Of a stretch of 64,000 nt of DNA, positions 18,978 to 28,570 are shown piece after piece. The notes beneath the pieces were generated by a model. That model did no database searches and was not told where the DNA came from. It saw nothing but the letters and a program-made list of their open reading frames with translations. The stretch's first letter is position 1. The number at the start of each line of letters is the position of its first letter. The translations under genes were made by a program, and so were the position numbers. Origin of the DNA: Fulverythrobacter ferritrahens (lineage in GTDB: Bacteria; Pseudomonadota; Alphaproteobacteria; Sphingomonadales; Sphingomonadaceae); contig NZ_JACDXU010000002.1 in assembly GCF_020539485.1 (NCBI RefSeq), forward strand, positions 372,001 through 436,000, read 5' to 3'.

Positions 18978-21088
18978 GCGCCCGTTTTCCCGGCCCCGGC
19001 CCCTCCGCCAGCTTTCCGCGCCGCTTCCGCAGCCGTGCCTTCCTTGCCCAGCTTGAGCATATAGGCGCGGATCGATTCGGCCTGATCCTTGGTCAGCTGT
19101 TCGGAGAAGCTGGCCATGCCATTATCCTGCAGCGCGCCATCGATTACCACGGAACGCCAGGCATCGGCGCTTAGCGCATATTGCGAGCGGAACAGGTCCG
19201 GATTGGTCGGCCCGGCATGGCAGATGCTGCAATAGGTCAGATACCATTTCTGGCCCTCCGCCAGTTGCGCCGGGGTGAACTTCTCGTCGCTCACCGCAAA
19301 AGGCGGGGGCGTATAGGGCGGGCGCTCCGGCAGCTTGGCCGTGCCGCCAAGCTTGAACACCAGCAATTGGCCCGGCGGGGGCGGGGTTTCCATCCAGTCG
19401 GCTGGACGCGCCATGCCCATGGAGCCACCATAACCGGCCAGCACGGCCACATATTGCACCCCGTTCACGCGGTAGGTGATCGGCCCGGCCAGCACGCCCT
19501 GACCGGCATTGAAGCTCCACAATTCCTTGCCGTCGCGCGCATCATAGGCATGGAACTTGCCATAGGCATCACCCTGGAAGACGAGGTTGCCGCCGGTTGC
19601 CAGCGTGCCGCCATTCCATGGCCAGGGCCGCTCGATCTTCCACGCCGCCTTCTGCTTTACAGGGTCCCAGGCGACCAGCCAGCCCATGAAGGCGGCCTCA
19701 TGCTCCTGCCCCTTGGGCGGCAGCCCGCCCATATTGACGCCGGTGTTCCAGCGGCCGGGATGCCGCTCGTAATTCACATCGTCCTTCATGGTGATCGGCG
19801 CATGCATCGCCGGGATGTAGACCAGCCCGGTTTTGGGCGAATAGCTCATCGGCATCCAGGCATGGGCGCCAAGGCCCGAAGGATAGACCATGTAGGGCTT
19901 GTCGGCGAAGCGGGCTTCTGGCCGTTCTATGGGACGCCCCGTGACCAGGTCGATCTTCTCCGCCCAGTTCTGCGGCACGAAGTTTTCGGCGCTGATCAGC
20001 TTCCCGTTGCTGCGGTCGATCACATAGAAGAACCCGTTCTTCGGCGCCTGCATCAGCACCTTGCGCGGCTTTCCGTCGATTGTCAGGTCCGCCAGCGTTA
20101 TCTGCTGCGTGGCCGTGAAATCCCAGGTCTCGCCCGGGTTCACCTGATAATGCCACTTGTACTTGCCCGTATCGGGATCGAGCGCGAGGATCGAGGAGAG
20201 GAACAGGTTGTCCCCCTTGCCCGCCGAGCGCGCGCGGTGGTTCCAGGGCGAGCCATTGCCCACGCCCACGATCAGCTGGTTGAAATCGGCATCATAGACC
20301 ACCGAATCCCATACGGTGCCGCCGCCGCCCATTTCCCACCAATTGCCATTCCAGGTCTTGCCCGCGAATTTGGCGAAGGCTTCGTCGGATGCGGCCCCGT
20401 CCGGCCCATCCGCCGGATTTCCCGGCACGGTGTAGAACCGCCAGACCAACTTGCCATTATTGGCGTCATAGGCGCTGACATAGCCGCGCACGCCCAGTTC
20501 CGCGCCGGAATTGCCGATGATGACCTTCCCGCGCACGACGCGCGGGGCCATGGTGATAGTATAGGGCTTCTTCTGGTCGACCGTGACGGTGGACCACACT
20601 TCCTTGCCATTCGCCGCATCCAGCGCGATCAGCCTGCCGTCGATGGTGCCGACAAAGACCTTGCCTTCCCACACCGCAACGCCGCGATTGACCACGTCGC
20701 AGCAGGCATGGACGCCCTTGGCGCCGATATTCTTGGGATCGTACTGCCACAGCACTTCGCCGGTATCGGCCTTCACCGCCATGACCTTGGACCATGCGGT
20801 GGAGAAATACATGATGCCGTCGACCACGATGGGCGTGGCTTCCTGCCCGCGATTGGTGTCGAGCTGGACCGAGAAGGCCAGCCCCAGCTGGCCGACATTG
20901 CTGTCGTTTACATCTTCGAGCGGGGAGAAGCGCTGCTCGGCATAAGTGCGGCCATAGGACAGCCAGTTGTCGGGATCGTCTTCCGCAGCGAGCAGCCGCT
21001 GTTCGTCGATTGCCCCGTTTTCAGCCTGCTGGATGCAGGCCGCAAGCAGAGCCAAGGCCGCTGCCGCCAATGCGCGCTTGAACATCAA
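18974..21088 (-). CDS. Quinohemoprotein alcohol dehydrogenase (PQQ and heme c)
   Basis: Periplasmic type II alcohol dehydrogenase oxidising alcohols with PQQ and passing electrons to its own heme c. The 704-residue product starts with a signal sequence carrying a possible lipobox (LAAC, Cys18). The eight-bladed propeller includes the vicinal pair Cys129-Cys130 (VHACCDV) that lies over PQQ. The catalytic Asp323 is followed at +2 by Thr325 rather than the Asp typical of lanthanide (XoxF-like) enzymes, so calcium use is predicted. The C-terminal cytochrome domain has Cys620, Cys623 and His624 (CSICH). No pqq biosynthesis genes or regulators are nearby. Confidence 0.92.
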   Translation of the reverse strand: MMFKRALAAAALALLAACIQQAENGAIDEQRLLAAEDDPDNWLSYGRTYAEQRFSPLEDVNDSNVGQLGLAFSVQLDTNRGQEATPIVVDGIMYFSTAWSKVMAVKADTGEVLWQYDPKNIGAKGVHACCDVVNRGVAVWEGKVFVGTIDGRLIALDAANGKEVWSTVTVDQKKPYTITMAPRVVRGKVIIGNSGAELGVRGYVSAYDANNGKLVWRFYTVPGNPADGPDGAASDEAFAKFAGKTWNGNWWEMGGGGTVWDSVVYDADFNQLIVGVGNGSPWNHRARSAGKGDNLFLSSILALDPDTGKYKWHYQVNPGETWDFTATQQITLADLTIDGKPRKVLMQAPKNGFFYVIDRSNGKLISAENFVPQNWAEKIDLVTGRPIERPEARFADKPYMVYPSGLGAHAWMPMSYSPKTGLVYIPAMHAPITMKDDVNYERHPGRWNTGVNMGGLPPKGQEHEAAFMGWLVAWDPVKQKAAWKIERPWPWNGGTLATGGNLVFQGDAYGKFHAYDARDGKELWSFNAGQGVLAGPITYRVNGVQYVAVLAGYGGSMGMARPADWMETPPPPGQLLVFKLGGTAKLPERPPYTPPPFAVSDEKFTPAQLAEGQKWYLTYCSICHAGPTNPDLFRSQYALSADAWRSVVIDGALQDNGMASFSEQLTKDQAESIRAYMLKLGKEGTAAEAARKAGGGAGAGKTGA

Positions 21089-21182
21089 TCCTCCCGATCC
21101 CCGGGCGTTTCGCCCTTATGCGAATGCACAATAGGCAGAAGCGCGCAGGCCGCAAGCGCCGGTTTTCGCAGTGGGAGGCGAG

Positions 21183-21207
21183 GCCCCGCCGGTCCGCCCG
21201 GCGGGGC
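21183..21207 (-). terminator. GC-rich hairpin downstream of thrS
   Basis: Perfect 10-bp stem (GCCCCGCCGG at 21183-21192, CCGGCGGGGC at 21198-21207) with a 5-base loop, beginning 9 bases after the thrS stop on the leftward strand. No U-run follows, so it is a non-canonical terminator or a 3' stabilising hairpin. Confidence 0.55.
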
Positions 21208-21215
21208 TTGCTCAA

Positions 21216-23225
21216 TCAGTTACGCAGATCGGGCGCCTTTGCCCCGGCCACCAGCCGCGCGATTGCCTCGTCGAGCGAGAGGAATTCCTGCTGCTGTTCG
21301 CCCAGGGTGCGCATGGCAACGGTGCCCTCATCCGCCTCGCGTTTGCCCACCACCAGCAGATGCGGAACCTTGGCCACGGAATGCTCGCGCACCTTGTAGT
21401 TGATCTTCTCGTTGCGAAGATCGGTCTCGACGCGGATTCCGGCAGCCTTCAGCTTCGCTTCCACATCGCGGGCATAGTCGTCCGCATCGGAAACGATAGT
21501 GGCGACCACTGCCTGCACCGGCGCCAGCCACAGCGGCATGCGGCCCGCAAAATGCTCGATCAGGATGCCGATGAAGCGTTCATAGGAACCGAAGATCGCG
21601 CGGTGCAGCATCACCGGGCGGTGGCGTTCGCCATCTTCCGCGATATAGCTGGCATCCAGACGTTCGGGCAGCACGCGGTCCGACTGGATCGTGCCGACCT
21701 GCCAGGTGCGACCGATGGCGTCGGTCAGATGCCATTCCAGCTTGGGCGCATAGAAGGCGCCTTCGCCGGGCAGTTCTTCCCAGCCATATTCCTCGGTGTT
21801 GAGGCCCGCGGCAGCCACTGCGTTGCGCAGTTCATTCTCCGCCTGATCCCACATCTCGTCGCTGCCGAAACGCTGTTCCGGGCGCAGAGCGAGCTTGATC
21901 GAATAGGTGAAGCCGAAATCTTTGTAGACCCGGTCCGCCAGCTGGCAGAATTTCTGCACTTCGTGGACGATCTGGTCTTCACGGCAGAAGATATGCGCAT
22001 CGTCCTGCGTGAACTGGCGCACGCGCATCAGGCCATGCAGTGCCCCATGCGGTTCGTTGCGGTGGCAGCAGCCATTCTCGTAAATGCGCAGCGGCAGGTC
22101 GCGATAGGACTTGATGCCCTGCTTGAAGATCAGGACATGCGCCGGGCAGTTCATCGGCTTCAGCGCCATCCAGTCCGCATCGCCCGAAATGATCGGCCCT
22201 TCGTCATCGACATTGGGAACTTCGTCGGGGATGACGAACATGTTCTCGCGATATTTGCCCCAATGGCCGGACTGTTCCCACTGGCGGGCGTCCATCACTT
22301 GCGGCGTCTTGACCTCGCGATAGCCGGAATCGTCGATCGCCCGGCGCATATAGGCTTCCAGCTCGCGCCAGATGAGATAGCCCTTGGGATGCCAGAAGAC
22401 CGAGCCATGGGCTTCCTGCTGCAGGTGGAACAGGTCCATTTCCTGCCCGAGCTTGCGATGGTCGCGCTTGGCGGCTTCTTCCAGCCGGGTCATATGCGCG
22501 TCGAGCTGCTTCTTGTTCAGCCAGCCGGTGCCGTAGATGCGGCTGAGCATCGCGTTCTTCTGGTCGCCGCGCCAATAGGCGCCCGACACGCGGGTGAGCT
22601 TGAAGGCTGCGGGATCGAGCTTGCCGGTGGAGGGCAGATGCGGGCCGCGGCACATGTCCAGCCAGTCATCGCCGGACCAGTAGACCGAGAGTTCCTCGTT
22701 CTCGGGCAGTTCGGCGGCCCATTCGGCCTTGAAGTTCTCGCCCTGCTGTTTCCAGCGGCTGATCAGCTGTTCACGGCTCCAAACCTCGCGGCGCAGCGGC
22801 TTGTCCGCCGCGATGATCTTGCGCATCTCCGCCTCGATCGCGGGCAGATCCTCATCGGTGAAGGGGCGGTCCTTGCCATCAATCTTCGGCGGGGCGAAAT
22901 CGTAATAGAAGCCGTCGTCGGTAGACGGGCCGAAGGTAATCTGCGTGCCGGGGAACAAGGCCTGCACCGCTTCGGCCAGCACATGGGCGTAATCGTGGCG
23001 GGCAAGTTCCAGCGCCTCAGCCTCGTCCCGCGAGGTGACCAGCGCCAGCTGCGCATCGCCCGTGAAGGGCCGGGTGAGATCCACAAGTTCGCCATCCACG
23101 CGCGCGGCAAGCGCCGCCTTGGCCAGGCCCGGCCCGATCGCGGCGGCCACATCGGCCGGAGTGGAGCCTGCCGGCATCTCGCGAACCGAACCGTCAGGCA
23201 GGCTGATCTTCAACATCTCGCTCAT
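21216..23225 (-). CDS. thrS: Threonyl-tRNA synthetase
   Basis: Class II synthetase that charges tRNA-Thr. The 669-residue length is normal, with an N-terminal TGS domain ([15 protein letters not shown]), a threonyl/alanyl editing domain ([10 protein letters not shown], residues about 75-230), the catalytic core ([24 protein letters not shown]) and a C-terminal anticodon-binding domain ([11 protein letters not shown]). The ATG at 23225 starts the standard N-terminus. The upstream region holds two perfect inverted repeats that could form a leader structure. Transcription is divergent from the GGDEF-EAL gene. Confidence 0.98.
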   Translation of the reverse strand: MSEMLKISLPDGSVREMPAGSTPADVAAAIGPGLAKAALAARVDGELVDLTRPFTGDAQLALVTSRDEAEALELARHDYAHVLAEAVQALFPGTQITFGPSTDDGFYYDFAPPKIDGKDRPFTDEDLPAIEAEMRKIIAADKPLRREVWSREQLISRWKQQGENFKAEWAAELPENEELSVYWSGDDWLDMCRGPHLPSTGKLDPAAFKLTRVSGAYWRGDQKNAMLSRIYGTGWLNKKQLDAHMTRLEEAAKRDHRKLGQEMDLFHLQQEAHGSVFWHPKGYLIWRELEAYMRRAIDDSGYREVKTPQVMDARQWEQSGHWGKYRENMFVIPDEVPNVDDEGPIISGDADWMALKPMNCPAHVLIFKQGIKSYRDLPLRIYENGCCHRNEPHGALHGLMRVRQFTQDDAHIFCREDQIVHEVQKFCQLADRVYKDFGFTYSIKLALRPEQRFGSDEMWDQAENELRNAVAAAGLNTEEYGWEELPGEGAFYAPKLEWHLTDAIGRTWQVGTIQSDRVLPERLDASYIAEDGERHRPVMLHRAIFGSYERFIGILIEHFAGRMPLWLAPVQAVVATIVSDADDYARDVEAKLKAAGIRVETDLRNEKINYKVREHSVAKVPHLLVVGKREADEGTVAMRTLGEQQQEFLSLDEAIARLVAGAKAPDLRN

Positions 23226-23641
23226 CGAACCCGTCTTTCATTCCAGAGGGGGCGCCATGGCAGAATTGCCCGCGCCCCGAAAGGCCCGGCGTCGTTCAGT
23301 TTCGCGAAGGTTCGGGAGGCAGACGCCGCACCGCCCGAACCCGGGCAGCGGCGGTAGCTGAATTACGCGACCAGCCGCCCCGGGGAAACCGGGGTAGTGG
23401 TGGTAGTCAGCGGAATGAAGCTATGCGTCATCGCCGTCCATATAGGGGCTGGCTGCGGCAAAGTCACTAACCACTGAAGCGCCGGCTTCTTTCGGCTGGA
23501 TGACGCTGTATGGCGGTTTGCGTGCAAGGATATTTTCTCAACCATTTCCACTTATCGGGCGGCCCAGACTGGAAATTGCGGCTGGCTGCCCTGGGGCGAC
23601 CGACCGGGCAAAGGGATACCCCGATGGGGCGTTGGTGGGAA
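23226..23641. other. thrS leader and divergent intergenic region
   Basis: A 416-base gap without a supported gene. Two perfect inverted repeats stand out: GGTTCGGG at 23309-23316 with CCCGAACC at 23334-23341, and CCCCGG at 23378-23383 with CCGGGG at 23389-23394. Both would lie in the leftward thrS leader if transcription starts beyond 23400. A short GGT-rich repetition (GGTAGTGGTGGTAG) lies at 23394-23407. The autoregulated thrS leader of E. coli is a precedent, but no homology is claimed. Confidence 0.4.
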
Positions 23642-25717
23642 ATGGGCCCGAAGCGCGCATTTCGCTGGATATTCGGTTCCCTCGAACGGCGCCTTGCCGG
23701 CGCTCTTCTGTTGCTTGTTCTGGCGGCAACGGCGCTGCAGGTCGTTTCGGAAGAACGCGCGGTGACGTTGCGCGCGGAAACCCTGAATCTGCAGCGCGCG
23801 GCCGCAAATGCCGAAAATGCGGGCGAACTGATTCGGGCGGTGGCCGATTTTCATATGCAGTCGCATCTGGCGCTGATGCCCAACCCGCCTGAAACAGCGG
23901 AGAACTCGCTCACCGATGCCGCTGTACGAATAGACAGGCAACTTACCTTACTGCGCATCAGTGGCGCGCCATTATTCGAGCTGCCCGATGGCACTGAATC
24001 CGTAGATCAACTGGGCATTCTGGTGCGGGACATCCGCCACGAAGCTGCCTTGGACGGCTATGACCCTGACCGGCTGGCCTCCATCGAAGCCCGCGTCGCC
24101 GGGATGCAGTCCTTTTCCCGCTCTATCGAGTGGATGCTCGATCGCGAGCGGGACGAGGCCTATACCCAGCTCATCGCTTCCACAAATAGCTGGCACACAC
24201 GCGCAAGTGCCATTGGCGTGGCGATGGTGGCGCTGGCACTGGCGATGCTGGCGGATGTGATGTTCAACATCCTTCCCGCCCTGCGCCGGATGCACAACAC
24301 GATCCGGCGGCTTGCGAGCGGTGACCTGCATTTCGAGATCGAACAGTTCCGCCTTGAGGAACTCAGCGCACTGGCCGGGCCGCTGGAAACCTTCCGCCGC
24401 AATGCGCTGGCGGTGCAGAGCCTGGCCTTTACCGATTCTTCCACCGGCCTGCCCAATCGCCGCGCCTTTATGGAACAGACGCTGGCGCGGCTGGAGGCCG
24501 GCCCCGGCAAGGGCGAGGCAGGGCTGGCGGTGATGGTGGTCGATGTCGACAACTTCAAACATGTGAACGACGATTACGGCCATGCCACAGGCGACATGCT
24601 GGTAAGGCAAGTGGGCGAGCGGATGCAGCGGGTGCTGGGCGCCCGGGCGATCGTTGCCCGTTCGGGGGGCGACGAATTCGTCATCTGTGCGCCCTATTCC
24701 GACCGGCAGTCAGCCGAGGCGATCGGCTCCCGGCTGGTCACTGCCATGCAGGAACCCTTCGATCTGGGCGGCTTCACAGTAGCCATCACCATCTCGCTGG
24801 GGTTGGTCGAAACCCAGGGCGCCTCGGGCGAGGTGGCTGTGCATGCCCTGCTCAACCGGGCGGACCTGGCACTCTATGCCTCAAAGAATAACGGCCGCAA
24901 CCAGGCCTCCTGCTACACGGCGGATTTGGAAAACGAACGCGACGCAGATCGCAGGCTGGAACGCGATCTGACCGGTGCTTTCGAGCGTGGGCAACTGCAC
25001 ATGGTCTATCAGCCGATCCACTCCACTGCGGATCGCGAGGATGAAGTGGAGGCGCTGGTGCGCTGGACCCATCCCGAGCTGGGCGAGGTTTCGCCCGCTC
25101 ATTTCATTCCGGCGGCAGAGCGTTCCAACCAGATCGTGCGGCTGGGCAGCTGGATCATCGAACGGGCGCTTGCCGATCTGGCGAACTGGCCGGACCTGAC
25201 GATGAGCCTCAACATCTCTTCCATGCAATTGCAGCAGGACGGCTTTGTCGGTTTCCTCATGCGCTGTTGCCGCAAGCACGAGATCGCTTCGCGCCGCGTG
25301 ATCCTGGAAGTGACCGAATCCCTTTCCATCGAACGTAACACCCGCGCCCTGATGACGCTGAACCTGTTGCGCAATGCGGGTTTCCGTATCGCGCTGGACG
25401 ATTTCGGCACCGGCTATTCCTCGCTGTGCCTGATGAAGACCTTCAGGTTCGACCGGCTGAAGCTGGACCGCAGCCTGATCGCCGATCTGGGCAAGGATCC
25501 TACTTCGCAGGCCGTGTTCGATGCCGCCGTGACCATGGCGCTGAAGATCGGGGCCGAAGTGGTGGCCGAAGGGATCAGCGACGAGGAACTGGTGGAGCCC
25601 GTCCGCCGGGCCGGTTGCACGCATATGCAGGGCTTCCATTACAGCCGCCCGATCGAGGCCGCCGAAGTGCTGCCCTATTTCGCCCGCGCCCGGGAGGAAC
25701 GCCTGCGGGTGGCGTAG
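23642..25717 (+). CDS. Membrane-bound GGDEF-EAL protein (cyclic-di-GMP turnover)
   Basis: Predicted bifunctional cyclic-di-GMP enzyme of about 691 residues. Two membrane helices (about 17-36 and 189-207) enclose a periplasmic sensor region of about 150 residues, followed by a HAMP-like linker. The GGDEF motif is intact (residues 342-346), but there is no RxxD inhibitory site at the expected place just upstream. The EAL motif is intact (470-472), as are downstream signatures ILEVTES, LDDFGTGYSS and VAEGIS, so both synthesis and breakdown are possible. In-frame ATGs at 23624 and 23642 compete; the latter has a GGTGGG upstream. No cognate partner gene adjoins it. Confidence 0.9.
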   Translation: MGPKRAFRWIFGSLERRLAGALLLLVLAATALQVVSEERAVTLRAETLNLQRAAANAENAGELIRAVADFHMQSHLALMPNPPETAENSLTDAAVRIDRQLTLLRISGAPLFELPDGTESVDQLGILVRDIRHEAALDGYDPDRLASIEARVAGMQSFSRSIEWMLDRERDEAYTQLIASTNSWHTRASAIGVAMVALALAMLADVMFNILPALRRMHNTIRRLASGDLHFEIEQFRLEELSALAGPLETFRRNALAVQSLAFTDSSTGLPNRRAFMEQTLARLEAGPGKGEAGLAVMVVDVDNFKHVNDDYGHATGDMLVRQVGERMQRVLGARAIVARSGGDEFVICAPYSDRQSAEAIGSRLVTAMQEPFDLGGFTVAITISLGLVETQGASGEVAVHALLNRADLALYASKNNGRNQASCYTADLENERDADRRLERDLTGAFERGQLHMVYQPIHSTADREDEVEALVRWTHPELGEVSPAHFIPAAERSNQIVRLGSWIIERALADLANWPDLTMSLNISSMQLQQDGFVGFLMRCCRKHEIASRRVILEVTESLSIERNTRALMTLNLLRNAGFRIALDDFGTGYSSLCLMKTFRFDRLKLDRSLIADLGKDPTSQAVFDAAVTMALKIGAEVVAEGISDEELVEPVRRAGCTHMQGFHYSRPIEAAEVLPYFARAREERLRVA

Positions 25718-25730
25718 AGGCGCGGATGCA

Positions 25731-25799
25731 GCCCCCGTTTCTGGCCCCCGCTTCTGCCCCCGCTTCTGCCCCCCTTCCGCCCCCCTTCCGGCCCCCTTG
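25731..25799 (+). repeat. C-rich tandem degenerate repeat (G-tracts on the minus strand)
   Basis: Six degenerate 9-13-base units, each starting with a run of five or six C followed by a short pyrimidine stretch (units start near 25731, 25744, 25756, 25768, 25779 and 25791; the second and third are identical, GCCCCCGCTTCT). The minus strand therefore carries six G5-6 tracts, a strong G-quadruplex pattern. It fills most of the gap between the GGDEF-EAL gene and the hydrolase gene. Confidence 0.8.
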
Positions 25800-25833
25800 C
25801 CGTTTGCGCCGTGCCGGACCACATTGCACGGCG

Positions 25834-26619
25834 ATGAGCGAAACGCGTTACCACTCGCCGCCCGGTAGATCCCTCGATGGTCCGGAGGCCCATCCACGCA
25901 TCGCCTTCCGCAGGGCAGAGGGGCAGGGCCCCGTGCTAGTCTTCCTGCCCGGCTATATGTCCGACATGGCGGGCAGCAAGGCGACTGCCCTGTTCGACTG
26001 GGCCGTGGCCGAAGGGCGGGCCTGCCTGTTGATGGATTATTCGGGCTGCGGGGAAAGCGAGGGCAGTTTTGCCGATGGCACGCTGACTCGCTGGCGCGAT
26101 GAGGTGCTCTCGCTGGTGGAGGCCCAGACCGAGGGGCCGCTGATCCTGATCGGCTCTTCCATGGGCGGGTGGCTGATGCTGCTCTGCGCGTTGGAAATGG
26201 GCGCACTGGAACTGGGCGAACGGGTTGCGGGGCTGGTGGGCATCGCTGCTGCACCGGACTTCACGCAATGGGGCTATGACCCGGATCAGAAGGCGCTGCT
26301 CGCCGCCGGGCAAACCGTTCTGGAAGACAATCCCTATGGCCCTGAACCGACGCCCACTCATGCCAGTTTCTGGCAGGATGGGCAGGCGCGCCTGCTGCTG
26401 GAGGCACCGATCCCGCTCGACTGCCCGGTGCGGCTGCTCCACGGGCAGGCGGATGCCGATGTGCCCTGGTCCATCTCACTCCAGCTGGCGGAGTGCCTGC
26501 GTTCAGACGATGTGCAGGTGGTGCTGGTCAAGGACGGAGACCATCGCCTCTCGCGCGCGGGGGACATCGCGCTGATGCTGCGAACCGTCGATGCGCTCTG
26601 CCGGAATTGCGCCCCATGA
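25834..26619 (+). CDS. Alpha/beta hydrolase
   Basis: 261-residue serine hydrolase of the alpha/beta fold. The nucleophile elbow is GSSMGG, the oxyanion-side loop is FLPGYMSDMAGSKA, and later HGQADADVP and DGDHRLSR supply the probable acid and base. Similar proteins are annotated as carboxylesterases or palmitoyl-thioesterase-like enzymes; the natural substrate is unknown. The start at 25834 (MSETRYHSP) fits family N-termini. An in-frame ATG at 25726 would add a Pro/Ala-rich segment encoded by the C-rich repeat, which I consider unlikely. It overlaps the following TPR gene by ATGA. Confidence 0.86.
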   Translation: MSETRYHSPPGRSLDGPEAHPRIAFRRAEGQGPVLVFLPGYMSDMAGSKATALFDWAVAEGRACLLMDYSGCGESEGSFADGTLTRWRDEVLSLVEAQTEGPLILIGSSMGGWLMLLCALEMGALELGERVAGLVGIAAAPDFTQWGYDPDQKALLAAGQTVLEDNPYGPEPTPTHASFWQDGQARLLLEAPIPLDCPVRLLHGQADADVPWSISLQLAECLRSDDVQVVLVKDGDHRLSRAGDIALMLRTVDALCRNCAP

Positions 26620-27449
26620 TCGCTGCTTTCATTCTCCCGCTGATCGCTCAGGCCGCTTCGGCCGATATGTTCGACCTGCGCGCGCCGGACCCTTCCCCTT
26701 CGCTGGAGGAAGACCGGCTGACCCTGTGCCTCGATCAGGCGCGCAGCGATCCGTCCACGGCTATCGTCACCGCCAGCGTCTGGCTGGGGCAGGCACTGGA
26801 TGCCGAACGTGCCTATCCCCAGCAATGCCTGGGCATGGCCTATACGCGGCTGCTGCGCTGGAAGGCGGCGGAGGATGCCTTCCTGGCCGCCCGCCGCGAT
26901 GCACTGGAAAGCACGCCGTCCATCCGGGCGCGGCTGGCCTCCATGGCGGGCAATTCGGCCCTGGCCGAAGGGCGCTATGCCGATGCGCTGGCCGATCTGG
27001 ACCTTGCCGCGCTGGATGCCGCCACCGCGCTCGACGCGGCGTTGGCAGGGGATGTCCAGATCGACCGCGCCCGCGCGCTGGTCGGGCTCGACAGGGCGGG
27101 TGAGGCGGCAGGCGCGCTGGCCGATGCGCGGCGCGATGCTCCGCAAAATCCCGATGGCTGGTTGCTTTCGGCCACGCTCTCGCGCCGTCAGGGCGATCTG
27201 GATGGCGCACAATCCTATATCCGCACCGCCGCCGGGCTCGATCCGGCCAATCCGGCAATCGGGCTGGAAGCCGGTGTGATCGCGGCGCTGGCAGGGGCTG
27301 ACGATGCCGCGCGCAAGAGCTGGCAATCGGTCGTGGAAACGTCACCTGACAGCCCGGAGGCGCAGACAGCGCGCGATTATCTGGCCCAGCTGGGCCTGCC
27401 CTCGACAACCGCCTCAACAGCCACTGCGCCCGCCCCCGCAACCCCGTAA
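26616..27449 (+). CDS. Exported TPR-like repeat protein
   Basis: 277-residue alanine-rich protein with a short N-terminal hydrophobic stretch (MIAAFILPLIAQAASA) that looks like a signal peptide. The body is helical with TPR-like spacing: repeats around ALAEGRYADALADLDLAA, ALVGLDRAGEAAGALADA, LLSATLSRRQGDLDGAQS and LDPANPAIGLEAG. It ends in a low-complexity Thr/Ala/Pro tail. It probably acts as a protein-interaction scaffold in the periplasm, partner unknown. Its start overlaps the hydrolase stop, and it ends 10 bases before the next gene, so the three form an operon. Confidence 0.75.
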   Translation: MIAAFILPLIAQAASADMFDLRAPDPSPSLEEDRLTLCLDQARSDPSTAIVTASVWLGQALDAERAYPQQCLGMAYTRLLRWKAAEDAFLAARRDALESTPSIRARLASMAGNSALAEGRYADALADLDLAALDAATALDAALAGDVQIDRARALVGLDRAGEAAGALADARRDAPQNPDGWLLSATLSRRQGDLDGAQSYIRTAAGLDPANPAIGLEAGVIAALAGADDAARKSWQSVVETSPDSPEAQTARDYLAQLGLPSTTASTATAPAPATP

Positions 27450-27459
27450 GGATCGGCAG

Positions 27460-28443
27460 ATGATACCCCTTTCCGTTCTCGACCTCGTTCCCATCCGTGA
27501 AGGCGGCGATGTGTCGGAGGCGCTGGCGCAGGCCGCGCGCTATGCCCAGGCGGCGGAGGCGGCGGGCTACAAGCGGTTCTGGGTGGCGGAACATCACGCG
27601 ACGGAAGGCGTCGCGGGCGGGGCGGCATCGGTGGTGCTGGCCCATATCGGCCATGCGACGAAAACCATTCGCATCGGATCGGGCGGGATCATGCTGCCCA
27701 ACCATAACCCCTTTGTCATCGCGGAACAGTTCGGCACGCTCGATGCGCTGTTTCCGGGCCGGATCGATCTCGGGCTGGGCCGGGCGCCCGGCGCGGGTGG
27801 GCGTATCGCGCGGGCCCTGCGCAAGGATCTGATGCAGGCCGCCGAGAAATTCCCGCAAGATGTGGTGGAACTGCGCGCGCTGTTCACCGGCGATCCGGAA
27901 CTGCCGATCCGCGCCACTCCCGGCTTTGGCGCAAAGGTGGAAATGTGGATGCTGGGATCGAGCCTGTTCGGCGCCCAGCTGGCCGCCCATCTGGGCATTC
28001 CCTATGCCTTTGCCAGCCATTTCGCGCCCGATCACCTGGACGAGGCGCTGGCGATCTATCGCCGCAATTTCCGCCCTTCTCCCGCGCTCGAGCATCCCTA
28101 TGCCATGGCGGCGATGACCGTGATCGCCAGCGAGACGGATGCGGATGCGGAATTGCTCGCTTCTTCGCAGGACCAGTCCTTCGTCAGGCTGCGCAGCGGC
28201 GATCCGGGCAAGCTTCCCCCACCGGTGCCCGGCTATCGCACCACCCTGCCGCCCCAGGCGCTGGCAATGCTGGAGCATATGGGCTCCGCCCGTGCGGTAG
28301 GCAGTCCGGCCACTGTGCGTGAGGGGATCATGCGCTTTGCCGAGCGGACGCAGGCGGACGAACTGATCCTTTCCGGTGCCACTTACGATCCGGCCGCCCG
28401 TTGCCATTCGCTGGAACTCACCATGGAGGCGCTCAAGGGATAG
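27460..28443 (+). CDS. LLM-class flavin-dependent oxidoreductase
   Basis: 327-residue bacterial luciferase-like monooxygenase/reductase (FMN or F420 TIM barrel). Typical segments include FWVAEHHATEGVAGGAASVVLAHI, RIGSGGIMLPNHNPF and DLGLGRAPG, matching the COG2141 'luxA-like' proteins found throughout proteobacteria. Such proteins usually have unknown substrates. It is the third gene of the hydrolase-TPR-LLM operon. I cannot tell from sequence whether a reductase partner is needed. Confidence 0.9.
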   Translation: MIPLSVLDLVPIREGGDVSEALAQAARYAQAAEAAGYKRFWVAEHHATEGVAGGAASVVLAHIGHATKTIRIGSGGIMLPNHNPFVIAEQFGTLDALFPGRIDLGLGRAPGAGGRIARALRKDLMQAAEKFPQDVVELRALFTGDPELPIRATPGFGAKVEMWMLGSSLFGAQLAAHLGIPYAFASHFAPDHLDEALAIYRRNFRPSPALEHPYAMAAMTVIASETDADAELLASSQDQSFVRLRSGDPGKLPPPVPGYRTTLPPQALAMLEHMGSARAVGSPATVREGIMRFAERTQADELILSGATYDPAARCHSLELTMEALKG

Positions 28444-28570
28444 GCCATCCCCGAGGCATCCCGACCCGCCTTGAAGCCCCGGCGCGGGAGGCGTAGGGTG
28501 TGAACGAATGATACGCGTTGCCGCAAGATAATTTCCCGCCGGTGTTGTCCGGCCCGAGAGGAGTGAAGCG

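Noticed and set aside
21171-23357. A 728-codon rightward open frame over thrS
   Set aside because: Antisense shadow of thrS with no recognisable domain.
25731-25799. CRISPR-like regular spacing
   Set aside because: Units are about 9-13 bases with no unique spacers between them, so this is a minisatellite.
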